Assembly (NCBI RefSeq): GCF_023509475.1
Contig: NZ_JAKSDZ010000002.1
Location: forward strand, 62,001 to 126,000
DNA: 64,000 nt
Direction of reading: 5' to 3'
From: Aestuariirhabdus haliotis
GTDB lineage: Bacteria > Pseudomonadota > Gammaproteobacteria > Pseudomonadales > Aestuariirhabdaceae
Part shown: piece by piece, positions 55,164 through 64,000 of the stretch
Layout of the letters: the number at the start of each line of letters is the position of its first letter
Position numbering within the stretch: position 1 is the stretch's first letter
Notes under the pieces: generated by a model
Databases searched by the model: none
Told to the model about the DNA's origin: nothing
What the model saw: only the letters and a program-made list of their open reading frames with translations
Program-made: the position numbers and the translations under genes

Positions 55164-56816
55164 TCAGACAGGAAAGCCGAGCTCTTTGAGCGCTGACTCA
55201 GCCATTTCCAACACATCTTCACCTTCGTACTTACCACCACTAAGACCTTGCAGATAAAAATCGAGCCCAGTCAAAGCGTCGGCAAAGGTTTCCAGATCAC
55301 CCTGCGCTGGAGCTCCTTGCTGGCCCAGTATTTTGGTTTTCAGATAGCGTTGGCAAGCCGCGATTGCGTTTGAAGCGCGTTCCTGATCGATAAAGAACAG
55401 CCCCCCCCTCAAACCGTCAAGCGTGACATCGACATTAGCCAAATGCATCTGATCCCAATCCGATTCGGTAAAAGCAGTGATGGCTCGCTTCAACATTGCC
55501 AAACCAGCCTGAGCTTCATCTACAACAACAATTCGAGCTTCGAACAGCTGGTTAGAGGCCATTATGCTGGCCTGGTCAGTTTCTGATGATTTAAGATCCT
55601 TGGAAGCCCTTGGCTGCTCGAGACTGGCCACCATTGACTCAACATAAAGAATGGCATTGGCAAGGGTCAACAGCTGCTGTTTATCTTCAACCGCGCCTTT
55701 CTCTTTCCAGGCAGCCACGGTTTTCTGATTAGCATGCAGCGCTTTAGCCGCAGAATGCAGCCCTACCATCGTCAATGTCTTGGGGAGTCGGCCGATCAGT
55801 TCAATCATTTCATTAAAATCGGTCTCGCTGCCACGCTCTACCAAGTCCAGCATTTCCTTACACCGGGTGAGCTCTTCCTTCAGCGCCGCAGATAACGAAC
55901 GGAATACCTCGTTACCTGGCCCCGCCATAATCGAGCGTTCTTCGGCCAGGCTATGATCATTGAAGGGTAAGGGCAGCAAACCAAAGTCGTTTCGCACGTC
56001 TTTCGCCAGTTGGCTCTGGCTGTCACCGAGCACAACCAGGTATAAAAGATCCTTGAATTGCTGATCGCTGATGCTCGCTTTATTGTCACCCTGTACCAAT
56101 GAACGAATCAGCCGATCAACGCTACCAAACAAGCGCTTACGCTCTATATAGGTACCCATCTCGGCTTCGGCCATGCTTTCCAGTGCTGCAGAAGCCACTC
56201 TAAGCAACTGCGCGCCCTTACCAGGCTCCATCAAGCCGTGCAGACGCTGGGTTGAGCGCTCCATTAGCTTAATGCTGGAAATGGTGTTTTCTTCACGGAA
56301 CAAACCCAGCATGCCAACCTGGTACATCAAGCGTAAGCGGCGCCCCGTTTCTTCATTGGCAATCAGCTTGCCCAGCTCATCACCTTCGGGGAGCCGGGTC
56401 CGAATCGAATAAAAATAACATTCGGGCAACAAGGCTTGCCCGCGCTTACGTCGCAGCTCATTTATGGTCGGCAGCAACACTTCCGGGATCTCTTCCTTGC
56501 TTTGCTGCAAGTACTCAAGATATCGACTCAAGACAAAGAGGGAGTTGCTTAGCGCACCAAGAGAATCATCACGGTCATGGCCAGCACCTTCCGGGATGTC
56601 GGTGGCAAGCTCAAACATCTCCTCGGCCAATAACTCTCCAGCACTCATCTCAATCAGACTAAGAGTGCCCCTAATCTGCTTGATGTAATTAACACAAGCT
56701 TGCATGTGCGAACCCTGATCACGCTCTTCGATAAAGTGCTCAAGGCTATTTTCAGCATCATGAATCGTTGTTTCCAGCTCTTCCCGAACCAGATTTAATG
56801 AACTAGCACCCGCCAT
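55164..56816 (-). CDS. fimL: FimL-like protein (homologue of the ChpA N-terminal region)
   Basis: A 550-residue cytosolic, helix-rich protein that lacks kinase or receiver domains. It resembles the N-terminal part of the chemotaxis-like kinase ChpA/PilL; P. aeruginosa FimL is such a stand-alone relative, needed for twitching motility and cAMP/Vfr signalling. Residues 43-55 (YIKQIRGTLSLIE) match an Hpt helix of ChpA, but Lys46 takes the place of the phospho-accepting His, as expected for FimL. Later Hpt-like segments include LELVERGSETDFNEMIELIG-like helices and VDVTLDGLRGGLFFIDQERA. A crotonase gene lies 40 bp upstream on the same strand, as beside Pseudomonas fimL (recalled). Confidence 0.82.
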   Translation of the reverse strand: MAGASSLNLVREELETTIHDAENSLEHFIEERDQGSHMQACVNYIKQIRGTLSLIEMSAGELLAEEMFELATDIPEGAGHDRDDSLGALSNSLFVLSRYLEYLQQSKEEIPEVLLPTINELRRKRGQALLPECYFYSIRTRLPEGDELGKLIANEETGRRLRLMYQVGMLGLFREENTISSIKLMERSTQRLHGLMEPGKGAQLLRVASAALESMAEAEMGTYIERKRLFGSVDRLIRSLVQGDNKASISDQQFKDLLYLVVLGDSQSQLAKDVRNDFGLLPLPFNDHSLAEERSIMAGPGNEVFRSLSAALKEELTRCKEMLDLVERGSETDFNEMIELIGRLPKTLTMVGLHSAAKALHANQKTVAAWKEKGAVEDKQQLLTLANAILYVESMVASLEQPRASKDLKSSETDQASIMASNQLFEARIVVVDEAQAGLAMLKRAITAFTESDWDQMHLANVDVTLDGLRGGLFFIDQERASNAIAACQRYLKTKILGQQGAPAQGDLETFADALTGLDFYLQGLSGGKYEGEDVLEMAESALKELGFPV

Positions 56817-56855
56817 TAGGCTCCCTCTTCATGGTTGTATTAGCGCCATCCGGCC

Positions 56856-57668
56856 TTAGTCTTCAAATTCAGGAGTCGACTTGCTCATACCAGCCATCAC
56901 GGCCACTTTGAGATCGTTTGACTGCAACATAGCCGCATTCCAGGTGGCAACATAATTGAGGCCATCTTCGATAGAGTGATCACGGCTGTAACGCAACATC
57001 TCTTTGGTGCCCTGAACGGCTACGGGAGATTTGGCGGCAATTTGATGAGCTACTGAGAACACCTTGTCGAGCATAAGCTCATTGGTAGCAAAGCTTTCAT
57101 TCACCAAACCTATGCGCTGTGCTTCTTCTCCATCAAAAACCCGCCCTGTGTAGGCAAGTTCACGCACCACACCGTCTCCGACAATGTTGGGCAGTCGCTG
57201 CAGGGTTCCCCAATCAGCCGCCATACCCATATCGACCTCTTTGATGGTAAAGCGGGCATCGGAAACACAGTAGCGCATATCGCAAGCGGAGATCAGATCG
57301 ATGCCGCCACCATAGCAACAGCCATGTATCGCCGCCAAAACCGGTTTAGGACAGCTATCTATCGTATCCATCAACTGCTGGGAGTCACGAATCACCTTTT
57401 TTAGTTTCTGGGCATTACGAGCCACTTCTTTACCCAACTTGGTGCCAATTTCCATGAGCAGAGCCAGATCGATACCCGAGCAAAAATGAGCCCCACTGCC
57501 ACTGATGACAACGGCGCGGACGCTGGCCTCTTCAGCAACCCAGTCAAACGCCTTTTGCAACTCTTCCCACATTTGTTGATTCACGGCGTTCGCTTTATCA
57601 CCACGATTCAGCATCAGGTGGGCAACTTTGCCATCCTGTTTTACGGTGACGGTTTTCAATTCCAGCAT
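56856..57668 (-). CDS. Crotonase-family dienoyl-CoA isomerase-like protein
   Basis: A 270-residue enzyme. The ATG at 57668 has GGAG 6 bp upstream; an ATG at 57680 is in frame but without an RBS. The sequence follows mammalian ECH1 (delta3,5-delta2,4-dienoyl-CoA isomerase) closely: AHFCSGIDLALLMEIG, PKPVLAAIHGCCYGGGIDLI, SACDMRYC, FTIKEVDMGMAADWGTLQRL, SPVAVQGTKEMLRYSRDHSI and LNYVATWNAAML. The Glu of KEVD and the Asp of AAD that are catalytic in ECH1 are kept. It would isomerise intermediates of unsaturated fatty acid oxidation. It sits just upstream of fimL in a shared direction. Confidence 0.86.
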   Translation of the reverse strand: MLELKTVTVKQDGKVAHLMLNRGDKANAVNQQMWEELQKAFDWVAEEASVRAVVISGSGAHFCSGIDLALLMEIGTKLGKEVARNAQKLKKVIRDSQQLMDTIDSCPKPVLAAIHGCCYGGGIDLISACDMRYCVSDARFTIKEVDMGMAADWGTLQRLPNIVGDGVVRELAYTGRVFDGEEAQRIGLVNESFATNELMLDKVFSVAHQIAAKSPVAVQGTKEMLRYSRDHSIEDGLNYVATWNAAMLQSNDLKVAVMAGMSKSTPEFED

Positions 57669-57899
57669 CAGGTACTCCATTTACAGGGATGTTCAATACA
57701 TTCGATTTACTATATCAATCCTAAAGCAAAATGCTAAGTAGTTCATGCAACGCTCTGTCAGCAAAACAGGATTGTTATCACGCTTATGGGATTCATACCG
57801 GCATTCAACCCCAGATTCATCGTTATAGAGCCATTAATTACCATTATTTCCTTTATATTTAACCCAACTCAAGAAAAGCGACTGTTTTAATCAGGAGCT

Positions 57900-57928
57900 G
57901 TAACAATTTCACTGCAGCTGAGTATAAT
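57900..57928 (+). promoter_or_regulatory. Probable sigma-70 promoter of nhaB
   Basis: GTAACA (-35, four of six matches), a 17-bp spacer and a perfect TATAAT at 57923-57928, followed by a leader of about 100 nt. The rest of the 365-bp gap shows no gene. Confidence 0.55.
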
Positions 57929-58033
57929 ATTGCTCGTTTCTGGGGTTGTTCTCTCAACACCATAAAAAAATCGATATAGCAGGGTCAGGCAACGCCTCCC
58001 TGGTTTTCTTGTCATCCAAGAGGAAATCACCAG

Positions 58034-59539
58034 ATGAGTGCGTCATTAAAGGGGGCCTTTGCCAATAATTTCCTGGGCAACACCTCCGGTTGGTACAAAT
58101 ACACGATCATCGCGTTTCTTGTGATCAACCCTATTATCCTCTATCTGGCTGGCCCCGTTGTCGCAGGCTGGGTGCTGGTTCTAGAGTTTATATTCACGCT
58201 AGCCATGGCACTAAAGTGCTACCCACTCCAGCCCGGCGGCTTATTGGTTGCGGAAGCATTACTCATCGGCCTTAGCAGCCCTCAATCCCTTGAACACGAA
58301 GTTTTTCAAAACTTCCCAGTCATTCTGCTGCTGATGTTTATGGTTGCCGGCATCTACTTTATGCAAAGCCTCCTGCTTTTTGCCTTCACCAAAATTTTAT
58401 TAGGCGTCCGCTCCAAGGTTTTGTTATCTCTGCTTTTTTCCATCGTTGCTGCCGTACTGTCAGCCTTTCTGGATGCGCTCACAGTCACTGCCGTGGTAAT
58501 CAGTGTCGGCGTGGGCTTTTATTCCGTCTACCATAAAGTGGCTTCCGGCAAGAAACTTCAACACCCTGATCACAACCACCTGCAAGATGACCTCGTGGTT
58601 GAGTTCCATCGCAGCGATCTGGAACAGTTTCGAGCCTTCCTGCGTAGCCTGCTCATGCACGCAGCGGTTGGAACTGCCCTTGGAGGTGTCTGCACCCTGG
58701 TAGGCGAACCGCAAAACCTGCTGATTGCTGAAAAAATGGAATGGGACTTTGTCGAATTCTTCATCCGCATGGCTCCCGTAACAATGCCCGTTTTGTTTTG
58801 CGGACTGCTGACCGTGGTTGCGCTGGAGCTTACGGGCTGGTTCGGTTATGGCGCCACACTACCGGAAAAGGTACGAGGTGTACTGGAAGAGTTTGATGAC
58901 ATTCAGAACAAAAAGCGCACAGGCAGAGACAAGGCCGCACTGATTGTTCAAGCCCTTGTGGGTCTGGTATTGGTGCTAGGTCTGGCTTTCCACATTGCCG
59001 AAGTAGGCCTGATTGGCTTGCTCGTCATTGTTTTGGTCACCTCCTTCAACGGTATCATTGAAGAACACCAGATCGGTAAAGCCTTCGAAGAAGCACTACC
59101 TTTTACTGCACTATTAGTCGTTTTCTTTGGTGTGGTAGCTGTTATTCATGACCAGCACCTGTTTACTCCGGTTATCAATGCAGTGTTGGCAATGGATGCA
59201 GAAATACAGCCCACCATGTTTTTTATCGCAAACGGTGTTCTGTCGATGATCAGCGACAACGTGTTTGTGGCCACCGTTTACATCAATGAGGTCAAAGACG
59301 CCTTCGTCAATGGCGCAATCACCCGAGAGCAGTTTGATTCCCTGGCGATCGCCATTAACACCGGTACCAACCTACCCAGCGTAGCGACCCCTAATGGCCA
59401 GGCAGCCTTCCTGTTCCTGTTAACCTCTGCTTTGGCACCCTTGATCAGACTTTCCTATGGCCGCATGGTTATCATGGCACTGCCCTATACTCTGGTTATG
59501 GGCACCGTAGGCTTACTGGCAGTACGTTTCCTGATCTAG
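58034..59539 (+). CDS. nhaB: Na+/H+ antiporter NhaB
   Basis: A 501-residue membrane protein, beginning [20 protein letters not shown] and [20 protein letters not shown]. NhaB signatures: [79 protein letters not shown] and [20 protein letters not shown]. About 12 helices. It exchanges Na+ for H+ and supports growth in high salt, useful for a marine organism. AGAGGAAA lies upstream of the ATG. It is convergent with dnaQ across a shared terminator. Confidence 0.95.
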   Translation: MSASLKGAFANNFLGNTSGWYKYTIIAFLVINPIILYLAGPVVAGWVLVLEFIFTLAMALKCYPLQPGGLLVAEALLIGLSSPQSLEHEVFQNFPVILLLMFMVAGIYFMQSLLLFAFTKILLGVRSKVLLSLLFSIVAAVLSAFLDALTVTAVVISVGVGFYSVYHKVASGKKLQHPDHNHLQDDLVVEFHRSDLEQFRAFLRSLLMHAAVGTALGGVCTLVGEPQNLLIAEKMEWDFVEFFIRMAPVTMPVLFCGLLTVVALELTGWFGYGATLPEKVRGVLEEFDDIQNKKRTGRDKAALIVQALVGLVLVLGLAFHIAEVGLIGLLVIVLVTSFNGIIEEHQIGKAFEEALPFTALLVVFFGVVAVIHDQHLFTPVINAVLAMDAEIQPTMFFIANGVLSMISDNVFVATVYINEVKDAFVNGAITREQFDSLAIAINTGTNLPSVATPNGQAAFLFLLTSALAPLIRLSYGRMVIMALPYTLVMGTVGLLAVRFLI

Positions 59540-59552
59540 GCAAAATCTGTAC

Positions 59553-59591
59553 AAAAAAGGCGAGCCTCTGACCAGGAGACTCGCCTTTTTT
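59553..59591. terminator. Bidirectional intrinsic terminator between nhaB and dnaQ
   Basis: Perfect 12-bp stem AAAAAAGGCGAG/CTCGCCTTTTTT; the 15-base loop holds a further CCT/AGG pairing. Confidence 0.92.
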
Positions 59592-59624
59592 ATATCCGCG
59601 GACAGATTATTCCAAGAGTTTATC

Positions 59625-60341
59625 TCAAGAGGATGCCTCAATATCCCGCCACAGACATTGCCCTTTACCTGCAATTTCATCCAACTTGGTTTCGTGTGCC
59701 GCCAACTCAGATTCGTTGGCACGAACAACCGGCAAAGGTAATCGACTCGCTGCAAGCCGGCGAATAGTTCCTATCGCTTCATCGGCATTGTCCTGATCCG
59801 AACCACTCAGGGAAAGCGACGTCTGCCCCCCGGTCATCACCAGGTAGAGGTCGGCGAGAATTTCTGCATCCAGCAACGCACCGTGCAGTTCTCGGGAAGA
59901 GTTATCTACCCCATAGCGCTTACACAGGGCATCCAGGTTGTTTTTTTGCCCAGGGTGACGTCCTCGAGCCATAACGAGCGTATCAACGACACCACAAATT
60001 GACTCAACCTTTGGCAAGCCGGCATCCAGCATGCGGAATTCATGGTCGATGAAACCCACATCAAAGGGGGCATTATGAATAACCAGCTCAGCACCGCGGA
60101 TAAACTCCACAAAGTCAGCACAAACATCCGAAAACAAGGGCTTGTCGGCAAGAAATTCATTGGTGATGCCATGAACCGCCATAGCTCCCTGGTCCACCTC
60201 ACGCTGCGGATTAATGTAAACATGGTAGTGCCGTCCAGTGTGCTTTCGCCCCACCAGTTCAACACAGCCAATCTCGATAATACGGTGCCCTTGCCTGGGC
60301 TCCAGGCCCGTGGTTTCGGTATCCAGTACCACTTGACGCAT
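59625..60341 (-). CDS. dnaQ: DNA polymerase III epsilon subunit (proofreading exonuclease)
   Basis: A 238-residue DEDDh exonuclease. ExoI is RQVVLDTETTGLEPRQGHRI, ExoII is LVIHNAPFDVGFIDHEFRML, and ExoIII is SSRELHGALLDAEILADLYL with the catalytic His. The C-terminal part that binds the polymerase alpha subunit includes QTSLSLSG, close to the QLSLPL-type clamp-binding pattern. It starts 3 bp after the rnhA stop, both on the minus strand, so rnhA-dnaQ form one unit; in E. coli the same two genes are divergent. Confidence 0.95.
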   Translation of the reverse strand: MRQVVLDTETTGLEPRQGHRIIEIGCVELVGRKHTGRHYHVYINPQREVDQGAMAVHGITNEFLADKPLFSDVCADFVEFIRGAELVIHNAPFDVGFIDHEFRMLDAGLPKVESICGVVDTLVMARGRHPGQKNNLDALCKRYGVDNSSRELHGALLDAEILADLYLVMTGGQTSLSLSGSDQDNADEAIGTIRRLAASRLPLPVVRANESELAAHETKLDEIAGKGQCLWRDIEASS

Positions 60342-60344
60342 GAA

Positions 60345-60791
60345 TTACGCTCCTAATACTCGCTGAACCCCAGCATTTGCCAACGCATCTGCAAGCTCAT
60401 TACCGGGATGACCACTATGACCTTTAACCCACAACCATTGGATATCATGACCTTTGACCGCCTCATCAAGCTGCTGCCAAAGGTCAGCATTCTTGACCGG
60501 CTGCTTCCCGGCGGTTTTCCACCCTCTTTTCTTCCAGTTTACCAGCCATTCCGTTATGCCTTTACGCAAGTACTCGGAATCGGTGGTTAACCTCACCCGA
60601 CAAGGTCTCTTGAGCGCTTCCAGGGATTTAATCGCAGCCATCAACTCCATTCGGTTATTGGTAGTATCCAATTCACCACCAAAGAGGGATTTTTCCTTGC
60701 CTTGGTAGCGCAGTAAAGCTCCCCAACCTCCAGGACCGGGATTCCCTTTACAGGCTCCGTCGGTATAAATCTCAACCCACCCCTCACTCAA
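60345..60791 (-). CDS. rnhA: Ribonuclease HI
   Basis: A 148-residue enzyme that cuts the RNA strand of RNA-DNA hybrids. Catalytic DEDD residues are visible: Asp in [20 protein letters not shown], Glu in [10 protein letters not shown], Asp in [19 protein letters not shown], and the last Asp in [12 protein letters not shown]; the basic handle [20 protein letters not shown] is present. The start is a TTG at 60791, chosen because AGGAG lies 8 bp before it and the N-terminus [12 protein letters not shown] fits the family. It overlaps the stop of the methyltransferase gene by 8 bp, implying coupled translation. Confidence 0.94.
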   Translation of the reverse strand: MSEGWVEIYTDGACKGNPGPGGWGALLRYQGKEKSLFGGELDTTNNRMELMAAIKSLEALKRPCRVRLTTDSEYLRKGITEWLVNWKKRGWKTAGKQPVKNADLWQQLDEAVKGHDIQWLWVKGHSGHPGNELADALANAGVQRVLGA

Positions 60792-61569
60792 CCAATCGTC
60801 TCCTGCTGTTTCTCTCTACCGCCACCCCGGTCACCAGCCGTTTACGTGGCACTCGCCATCTGGGACGCAATGGCGTGACCACCTGCTCCTCACGCGTGGC
60901 CTGTATGACATAAAACCCGCCCAAAGGCAGATGCCAACGTCGACCAAGATGGGTCATTCGCTGCTCTAGCAACTGCAGTGATGGCTTGCTGGTTAAGGGC
61001 AAAAAGGCACCATAGGATACCTCATCAACCGAATACCCCAATAGCTGCAACCAGTCCTGAATTCGACGCGCTGATATAAAACGCCCCTGAGACAGGGGTT
61101 GGCGACGACGCGGAAAACATCGATTAAGCATGTGCATTCCACTGTAAGGATTAAAGCCAGTCAAAATCACCTTACCACCAGGGATTACACAACGAGAGGC
61201 CTCGCGAAGCAGCTGCTGAGGCTGCAGACAAAAATCCAGCGCATGATGCAAAACAACCGCATCGACACTGCGATCCGCTAACGCCCATTGCCCATAATCG
61301 CAACGAACCTGCTGAATACCGCATCGCGCGTTGGCGCTTGGGCAAATCGTAAAATGATGCCCAATTCGGGAATTAGCCAACAGTTGAGCCGCATCTGCAA
61401 TACCGATATAGGCGCAATGATAGCCAAATACCAGAGCAAGGCTTTGATCTATCAGAATCCGCTGTTGCTCCAGCAGCTCCTGCCCAAGCTCTCCGTCAAA
61501 CCAGTGTTGCAAAGACGGCAGCAGCTGATCCAGATCGTTTCTTCCCTGTTTTGTAAACCAACGACCCAT
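60784..61569 (-). CDS. SAM-dependent methyltransferase of the rnhA-dnaQ locus
   Basis: A 261-residue class I methyltransferase-like protein. The SAM-binding region is partly recognisable: [20 protein letters not shown], then [20 protein letters not shown] and [20 protein letters not shown] (motif with GGK); the Gly-rich motif I is weak. In Pseudomonas the same gene lies between gloB and rnhA. The methyl acceptor is unknown. The C-terminal region is Arg-rich ([14 protein letters not shown]), which may bind nucleic acid, though this is a guess. It is divergent from gloB. Confidence 0.83.
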   Translation of the reverse strand: MGRWFTKQGRNDLDQLLPSLQHWFDGELGQELLEQQRILIDQSLALVFGYHCAYIGIADAAQLLANSRIGHHFTICPSANARCGIQQVRCDYGQWALADRSVDAVVLHHALDFCLQPQQLLREASRCVIPGGKVILTGFNPYSGMHMLNRCFPRRRQPLSQGRFISARRIQDWLQLLGYSVDEVSYGAFLPLTSKPSLQLLEQRMTHLGRRWHLPLGGFYVIQATREEQVVTPLRPRWRVPRKRLVTGVAVERNSRRRLVE

Positions 61570-61667
61570 GTTATGACTTTCCCATATACGGTAGGCTGTA
61601 TCATACCATTTGAATGGGATTGGCTGACACGCCCAACCCCACCAATTAAAGCGAAAAGGGTTTCTCC

Positions 61668-62444
61668 ATGTTAGATTTTACCCCCATCCCTGCCTTCAAC
61701 GACAATTACATCTGGATGCTGTGCAACGGACAACATTCATGGGTCGTGGATCCGGGAGATGCCGCTCCGGTGATTCGTCATATCAAAAAGCACAACCTTA
61801 AACTCGAAGGCATCCTCGTCACCCATCACCACCCTGACCATATAGGAGGCATTCCCCGATTATTGGCTGATTACCCGGACCTGGAGGTTATTGGCCCTGA
61901 AAACCCTCGCATTGAAACGCTCACACGCCGGGTAACGGAAGGGGATCAAATCCACCTTCTGGGCATTGATCTGGATATTATCGAAACACCAGGCCACACC
62001 CTGGATCATATTTGTTACTTTGCGACGCCCCCAGGGGAGAAACCGTTCCTTTTAAGTGGTGATACTCTATTTGCTGGTGGCTGTGGTCGACTTTTCGAAG
62101 GCACCCCAGATCAAATGCACCGTTCACTGCAGAAGCTGGCAGCCCTTCCGGCAAATACTCAAGTATGCTGTGCCCACGAATATACTCTCGCCAACCTCGC
62201 GTTTGCGGCGGCCGTCGAACCCGCCAATAAAAAACTGTCCGATCGCACCGAACGATGCAAGCAACTTCGCGCCGATCATCAGCCAACCCTGCCTTCAAGC
62301 CTGGAAGACGAACTCGCCTGCAACCCTTTTCTCAGGGTCCATGTCCCTGCCGTTATCGACGCAGCGCAACAGCAGCAAGGGCAGGAGCTGAACGATGAGG
62401 CCGCCATTTTTGCGGCTATTCGCAACTGGAAGGATCGCTTCTAG
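61668..62444 (+). CDS. gloB: Hydroxyacylglutathione hydrolase (glyoxalase II)
   Basis: A 258-residue metallo-beta-lactamase-fold enzyme that hydrolyses S-lactoylglutathione to lactate and glutathione, completing methylglyoxal detoxification. Metal-binding motif LVTHHHPDHIGG (HxHxDH), ETPGHTLDHICYF (His), LLSGDTLFAGGCGRLFEGTP (bridging Asp) and VCCAHEYTLANLAFA (His) follow in order. The C-terminal segment binds glutathione. The ATG has AAAGGG upstream. It is followed 63 bp later by mltD. Confidence 0.95.
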   Translation: MLDFTPIPAFNDNYIWMLCNGQHSWVVDPGDAAPVIRHIKKHNLKLEGILVTHHHPDHIGGIPRLLADYPDLEVIGPENPRIETLTRRVTEGDQIHLLGIDLDIIETPGHTLDHICYFATPPGEKPFLLSGDTLFAGGCGRLFEGTPDQMHRSLQKLAALPANTQVCCAHEYTLANLAFAAAVEPANKKLSDRTERCKQLRADHQPTLPSSLEDELACNPFLRVHVPAVIDAAQQQQGQELNDEAAIFAAIRNWKDRF

Positions 62445-62507
62445 GGTCCGCCGGGCAATGGTGGTACACTTGCCCGCTTTTACGACTCGAGTATTTTCCT
62501 CTTTCTC

Positions 62508-64000
62508 ATGATGCACCCTTCTTTACTACTGCCGTGTGTTTTAGCGCTTTCCGGCAGTCTGCTTATCGGTTGCCAGCCAATCGCCGTTAACAAGGCCGCC
62601 TCCGATGATAGCGCTGCGGCTTCCATCACCGGCAATCAGGAGCAAAGCCTGCTGCCTGGCGCCTCAAGTGAAGACAGCAAACTAAACAGCTCTGAAAGCG
62701 ATCCGGCTGAAGTTAATCAGGCGACTCTTGCTGGCCCCGAAGCCACCGAGACTCTCCCTGCCCGAGAAACCAACCTTTGGCAGCGAACTCGTGAAGGTTT
62801 CCAGCTCGACCTGGACCAAAACAACTCCCGTATCAAAGCTCAACTTCGCTGGTACGCGACGCATCAGTCGTATCTGAACCGGGTCAGCAATCGGGCCAGT
62901 CGCTACATGTTTTTTATTGTCGAAGAGCTCGAGAAACGCGATATGCCCAGAGAACTCGCGCTTCTCCCCATTGTTGAAAGTGCTTTCGACCCCTTTGCCT
63001 ACTCACATGGACGCGCATCGGGAATCTGGCAGTTCATCCCATCCACAGGGCGTCATTTCGGCCTGAAGCAAAACTGGTGGTATGACGGACGTCGAGACAT
63101 CGTTGCCTCAACCGGCGCCGCCCTGGATTACCTGCAACAACTGCACAAGCGCTTCGGTGATTGGGAGCTGGCTCTGGCCGCTTATAATTCTGGAGGGGGC
63201 ACGGTCGCCAAAGCGCTGCGTCGAAACCGCAAGGCCGGTAAAGGTGAAGATTTCTGGTCATTGAGCCTGCCTCGCGAAACCCGTGCTTACGTCCCCAAAC
63301 TGATTGCCCTGAGCAAACTGGTTAAAAACCCAAACCAGTACAATGTCAGCTTACCGCCTATCGACAACGCCCCTTACTTTGAAATCGTCGATATCGACGG
63401 CCAACTTGATCTGGCGCAAGCCGCCCAAATGGCCGGCCTCGACATGAAAGGCTTGTACCAGCTGAATCCGGCTTTTAATCAATGGGCTACCGATCCAGAC
63501 GGCCCTCATCGCCTGCTGCTTCCCGTCGACAAGGCGAATGATTTTAAACAAAAACTGGCCATGGTCGCCCCGGAGCACCGCGTACAATGGCAACGTTACA
63601 AGGTGGCACAGGGTGATTCCCTAAACCGTATAGCTCGCCAGCAAAACACAACCGTAGCCCTGATTAAAGAGATCAATCAGCTTCGGGGCAGCATGATTCG
63701 AGCCGGCCAAACACTGCTCATCCCCCAGCCCTCCGCCAACCTGTCTACCTATAGCCTAAGCGCACACCAACGCACCCTGAGCCGACAACAACGTGGAGGC
63801 AACGGTAAACAAAAAACCACATACCGGGTTCGTTCCGGAGATAGCTTTTGGACAATTTCCCGCCGCCACAAAGTGTCGGTTAGGGAACTGGCCAAGTGGA
63901 ACAACATGGCCCCGGGAGACCCATTGAAGATCGGCAAACAGCTGGTGATCTGGGGATCCCAAGCAACTGTTAGCAGCCCATCTAGCTCGGGCATTATCCG
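62508..64000 (+). CDS. mltD: Membrane-bound lytic murein transglycosylase D, N-terminal part (cut by window edge)
   Basis: The reading frame is open to the window end, about 497 codons. The lipoprotein signal LLIGCQP gives a lipid-anchored outer-membrane protein, followed by a Ser/Ala/Glu-rich linker to about residue 80. The SLT domain runs from LWQRTREGFQLDLDQNNSRI; the catalytic Glu is in LALLPIVESAFDPFAYSHGR with ASGIWQFIPSTGRHFG and ALAAYNSGGGTV. Two LysM repeats follow (YKVAQGDSLNRIARQQNTTV; YRVRSGDSFWTISRRHKVSV), and the C-terminus is missing. MltD cleaves peptidoglycan glycan strands to anhydro-muropeptides. Two consecutive ATGs at 62508 and 62511 could start it. Confidence 0.93.
   Translation, partial: MMHPSLLLPCVLALSGSLLIGCQPIAVNKAASDDSAAASITGNQEQSLLPGASSEDSKLNSSESDPAEVNQATLAGPEATETLPARETNLWQRTREGFQLDLDQNNSRIKAQLRWYATHQSYLNRVSNRASRYMFFIVEELEKRDMPRELALLPIVESAFDPFAYSHGRASGIWQFIPSTGRHFGLKQNWWYDGRRDIVASTGAALDYLQQLHKRFGDWELALAAYNSGGGTVAKALRRNRKAGKGEDFWSLSLPRETRAYVPKLIALSKLVKNPNQYNVSLPPIDNAPYFEIVDIDGQLDLAQAAQMAGLDMKGLYQLNPAFNQWATDPDGPHRLLLPVDKANDFKQKLAMVAPEHRVQWQRYKVAQGDSLNRIARQQNTTVALIKEINQLRGSMIRAGQTLLIPQPSANLSTYSLSAHQRTLSRQQRGGNGKQKTTYRVRSGDSFWTISRRHKVSVRELAKWNNMAPGDPLKIGKQLVIWGSQATVSSPSSSGII

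Overview
The window is a stretch of ordinary chromosome from a free-living gammaproteobacterium. It most likely comes from the Pseudomonadales/Oceanospirillales side of the class; this is inferred from gene content and gene order, not from an rRNA. The support is RMF, the large 1600-residue NAD-glutamate dehydrogenase, ThrH, a Pseudomonas-type CysH/CysI/DUF934 sulfate-assimilation set, AcnD/PrpF-type propionate degradation, FimL, and the order mltD-gloB-methyltransferase-rnhA-dnaQ-nhaB-crotonase-fimL, which as I remember it closely follows Pseudomonas aeruginosa PA1812-PA1822. I saw no rRNA, tRNA, CRISPR, IS element, prophage or integron. The window opens inside rlmL (minus strand, C-terminus missing) and closes inside mltD (plus strand, C-terminus missing).

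Layout. 1-8.3 kb: rlmL, a small secreted protein, rmf, pyrD, a DUF2835 gene and gdhB. 8.5-15.5 kb: a tightly overlapping Bat operon (MoxR ATPase, DUF58, DUF4381, BatA, a BatB-TPR fusion, BatD). 15.5-16 kb: a previously unlisted, interrupted minus-strand reading frame (likely pseudogene) between two terminators. 16-23.3 kb: a four-gene envelope module on the minus strand made of two transcription units (DUF1302 + DUF1329; YCF48-like propeller + RND/MMPL transporter). The two units share a near-identical 17-bp motif upstream, and the first has a good sigma-54 promoter. 23.7-32.2 kb: an MFS transporter, then the 2-methylcitrate operon read right to left (gntR-prpB-prpC-acnD-prpF, no prpD) with two palindromic operators and an intrinsic terminator between acnD and prpF. 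32.3-40.8 kb: pabB, thrH, cysH, cysB, a TSUP transporter, a 5'-nucleotidase, a DAHP synthase, greB, nfuA. 41-50.7 kb: metH, a MATE transporter, a metallopeptidase lipoprotein, cysI, DUF934, a CPA2 antiporter. 50.7-64 kb: acuI-like reductase, sohB, an SCP2 protein, an unknown membrane protein, a second TSUP, fimL, a dienoyl-CoA isomerase-like crotonase, nhaB, dnaQ, rnhA, a methyltransferase, gloB, mltD.

How the parts work together. cysH, cysI and DUF934 reduce activated sulfate to sulfide under CysB, with a TSUP transporter divergent from cysB. Two promoter regions of this set share a 15-bp palindrome that is a candidate regulator site. The prp genes convert propionyl-CoA to pyruvate and succinate; an AcuI-like reductase and an ECH1-like isomerase elsewhere fit a lipid- or odd-chain-using lifestyle. 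The most interesting candidate for an undescribed system is the DUF1302/DUF1329/YCF48/RND module: an inferred outer-membrane protein, two exported proteins and an inner-membrane exporter, apparently co-regulated through a shared operator and RpoN.
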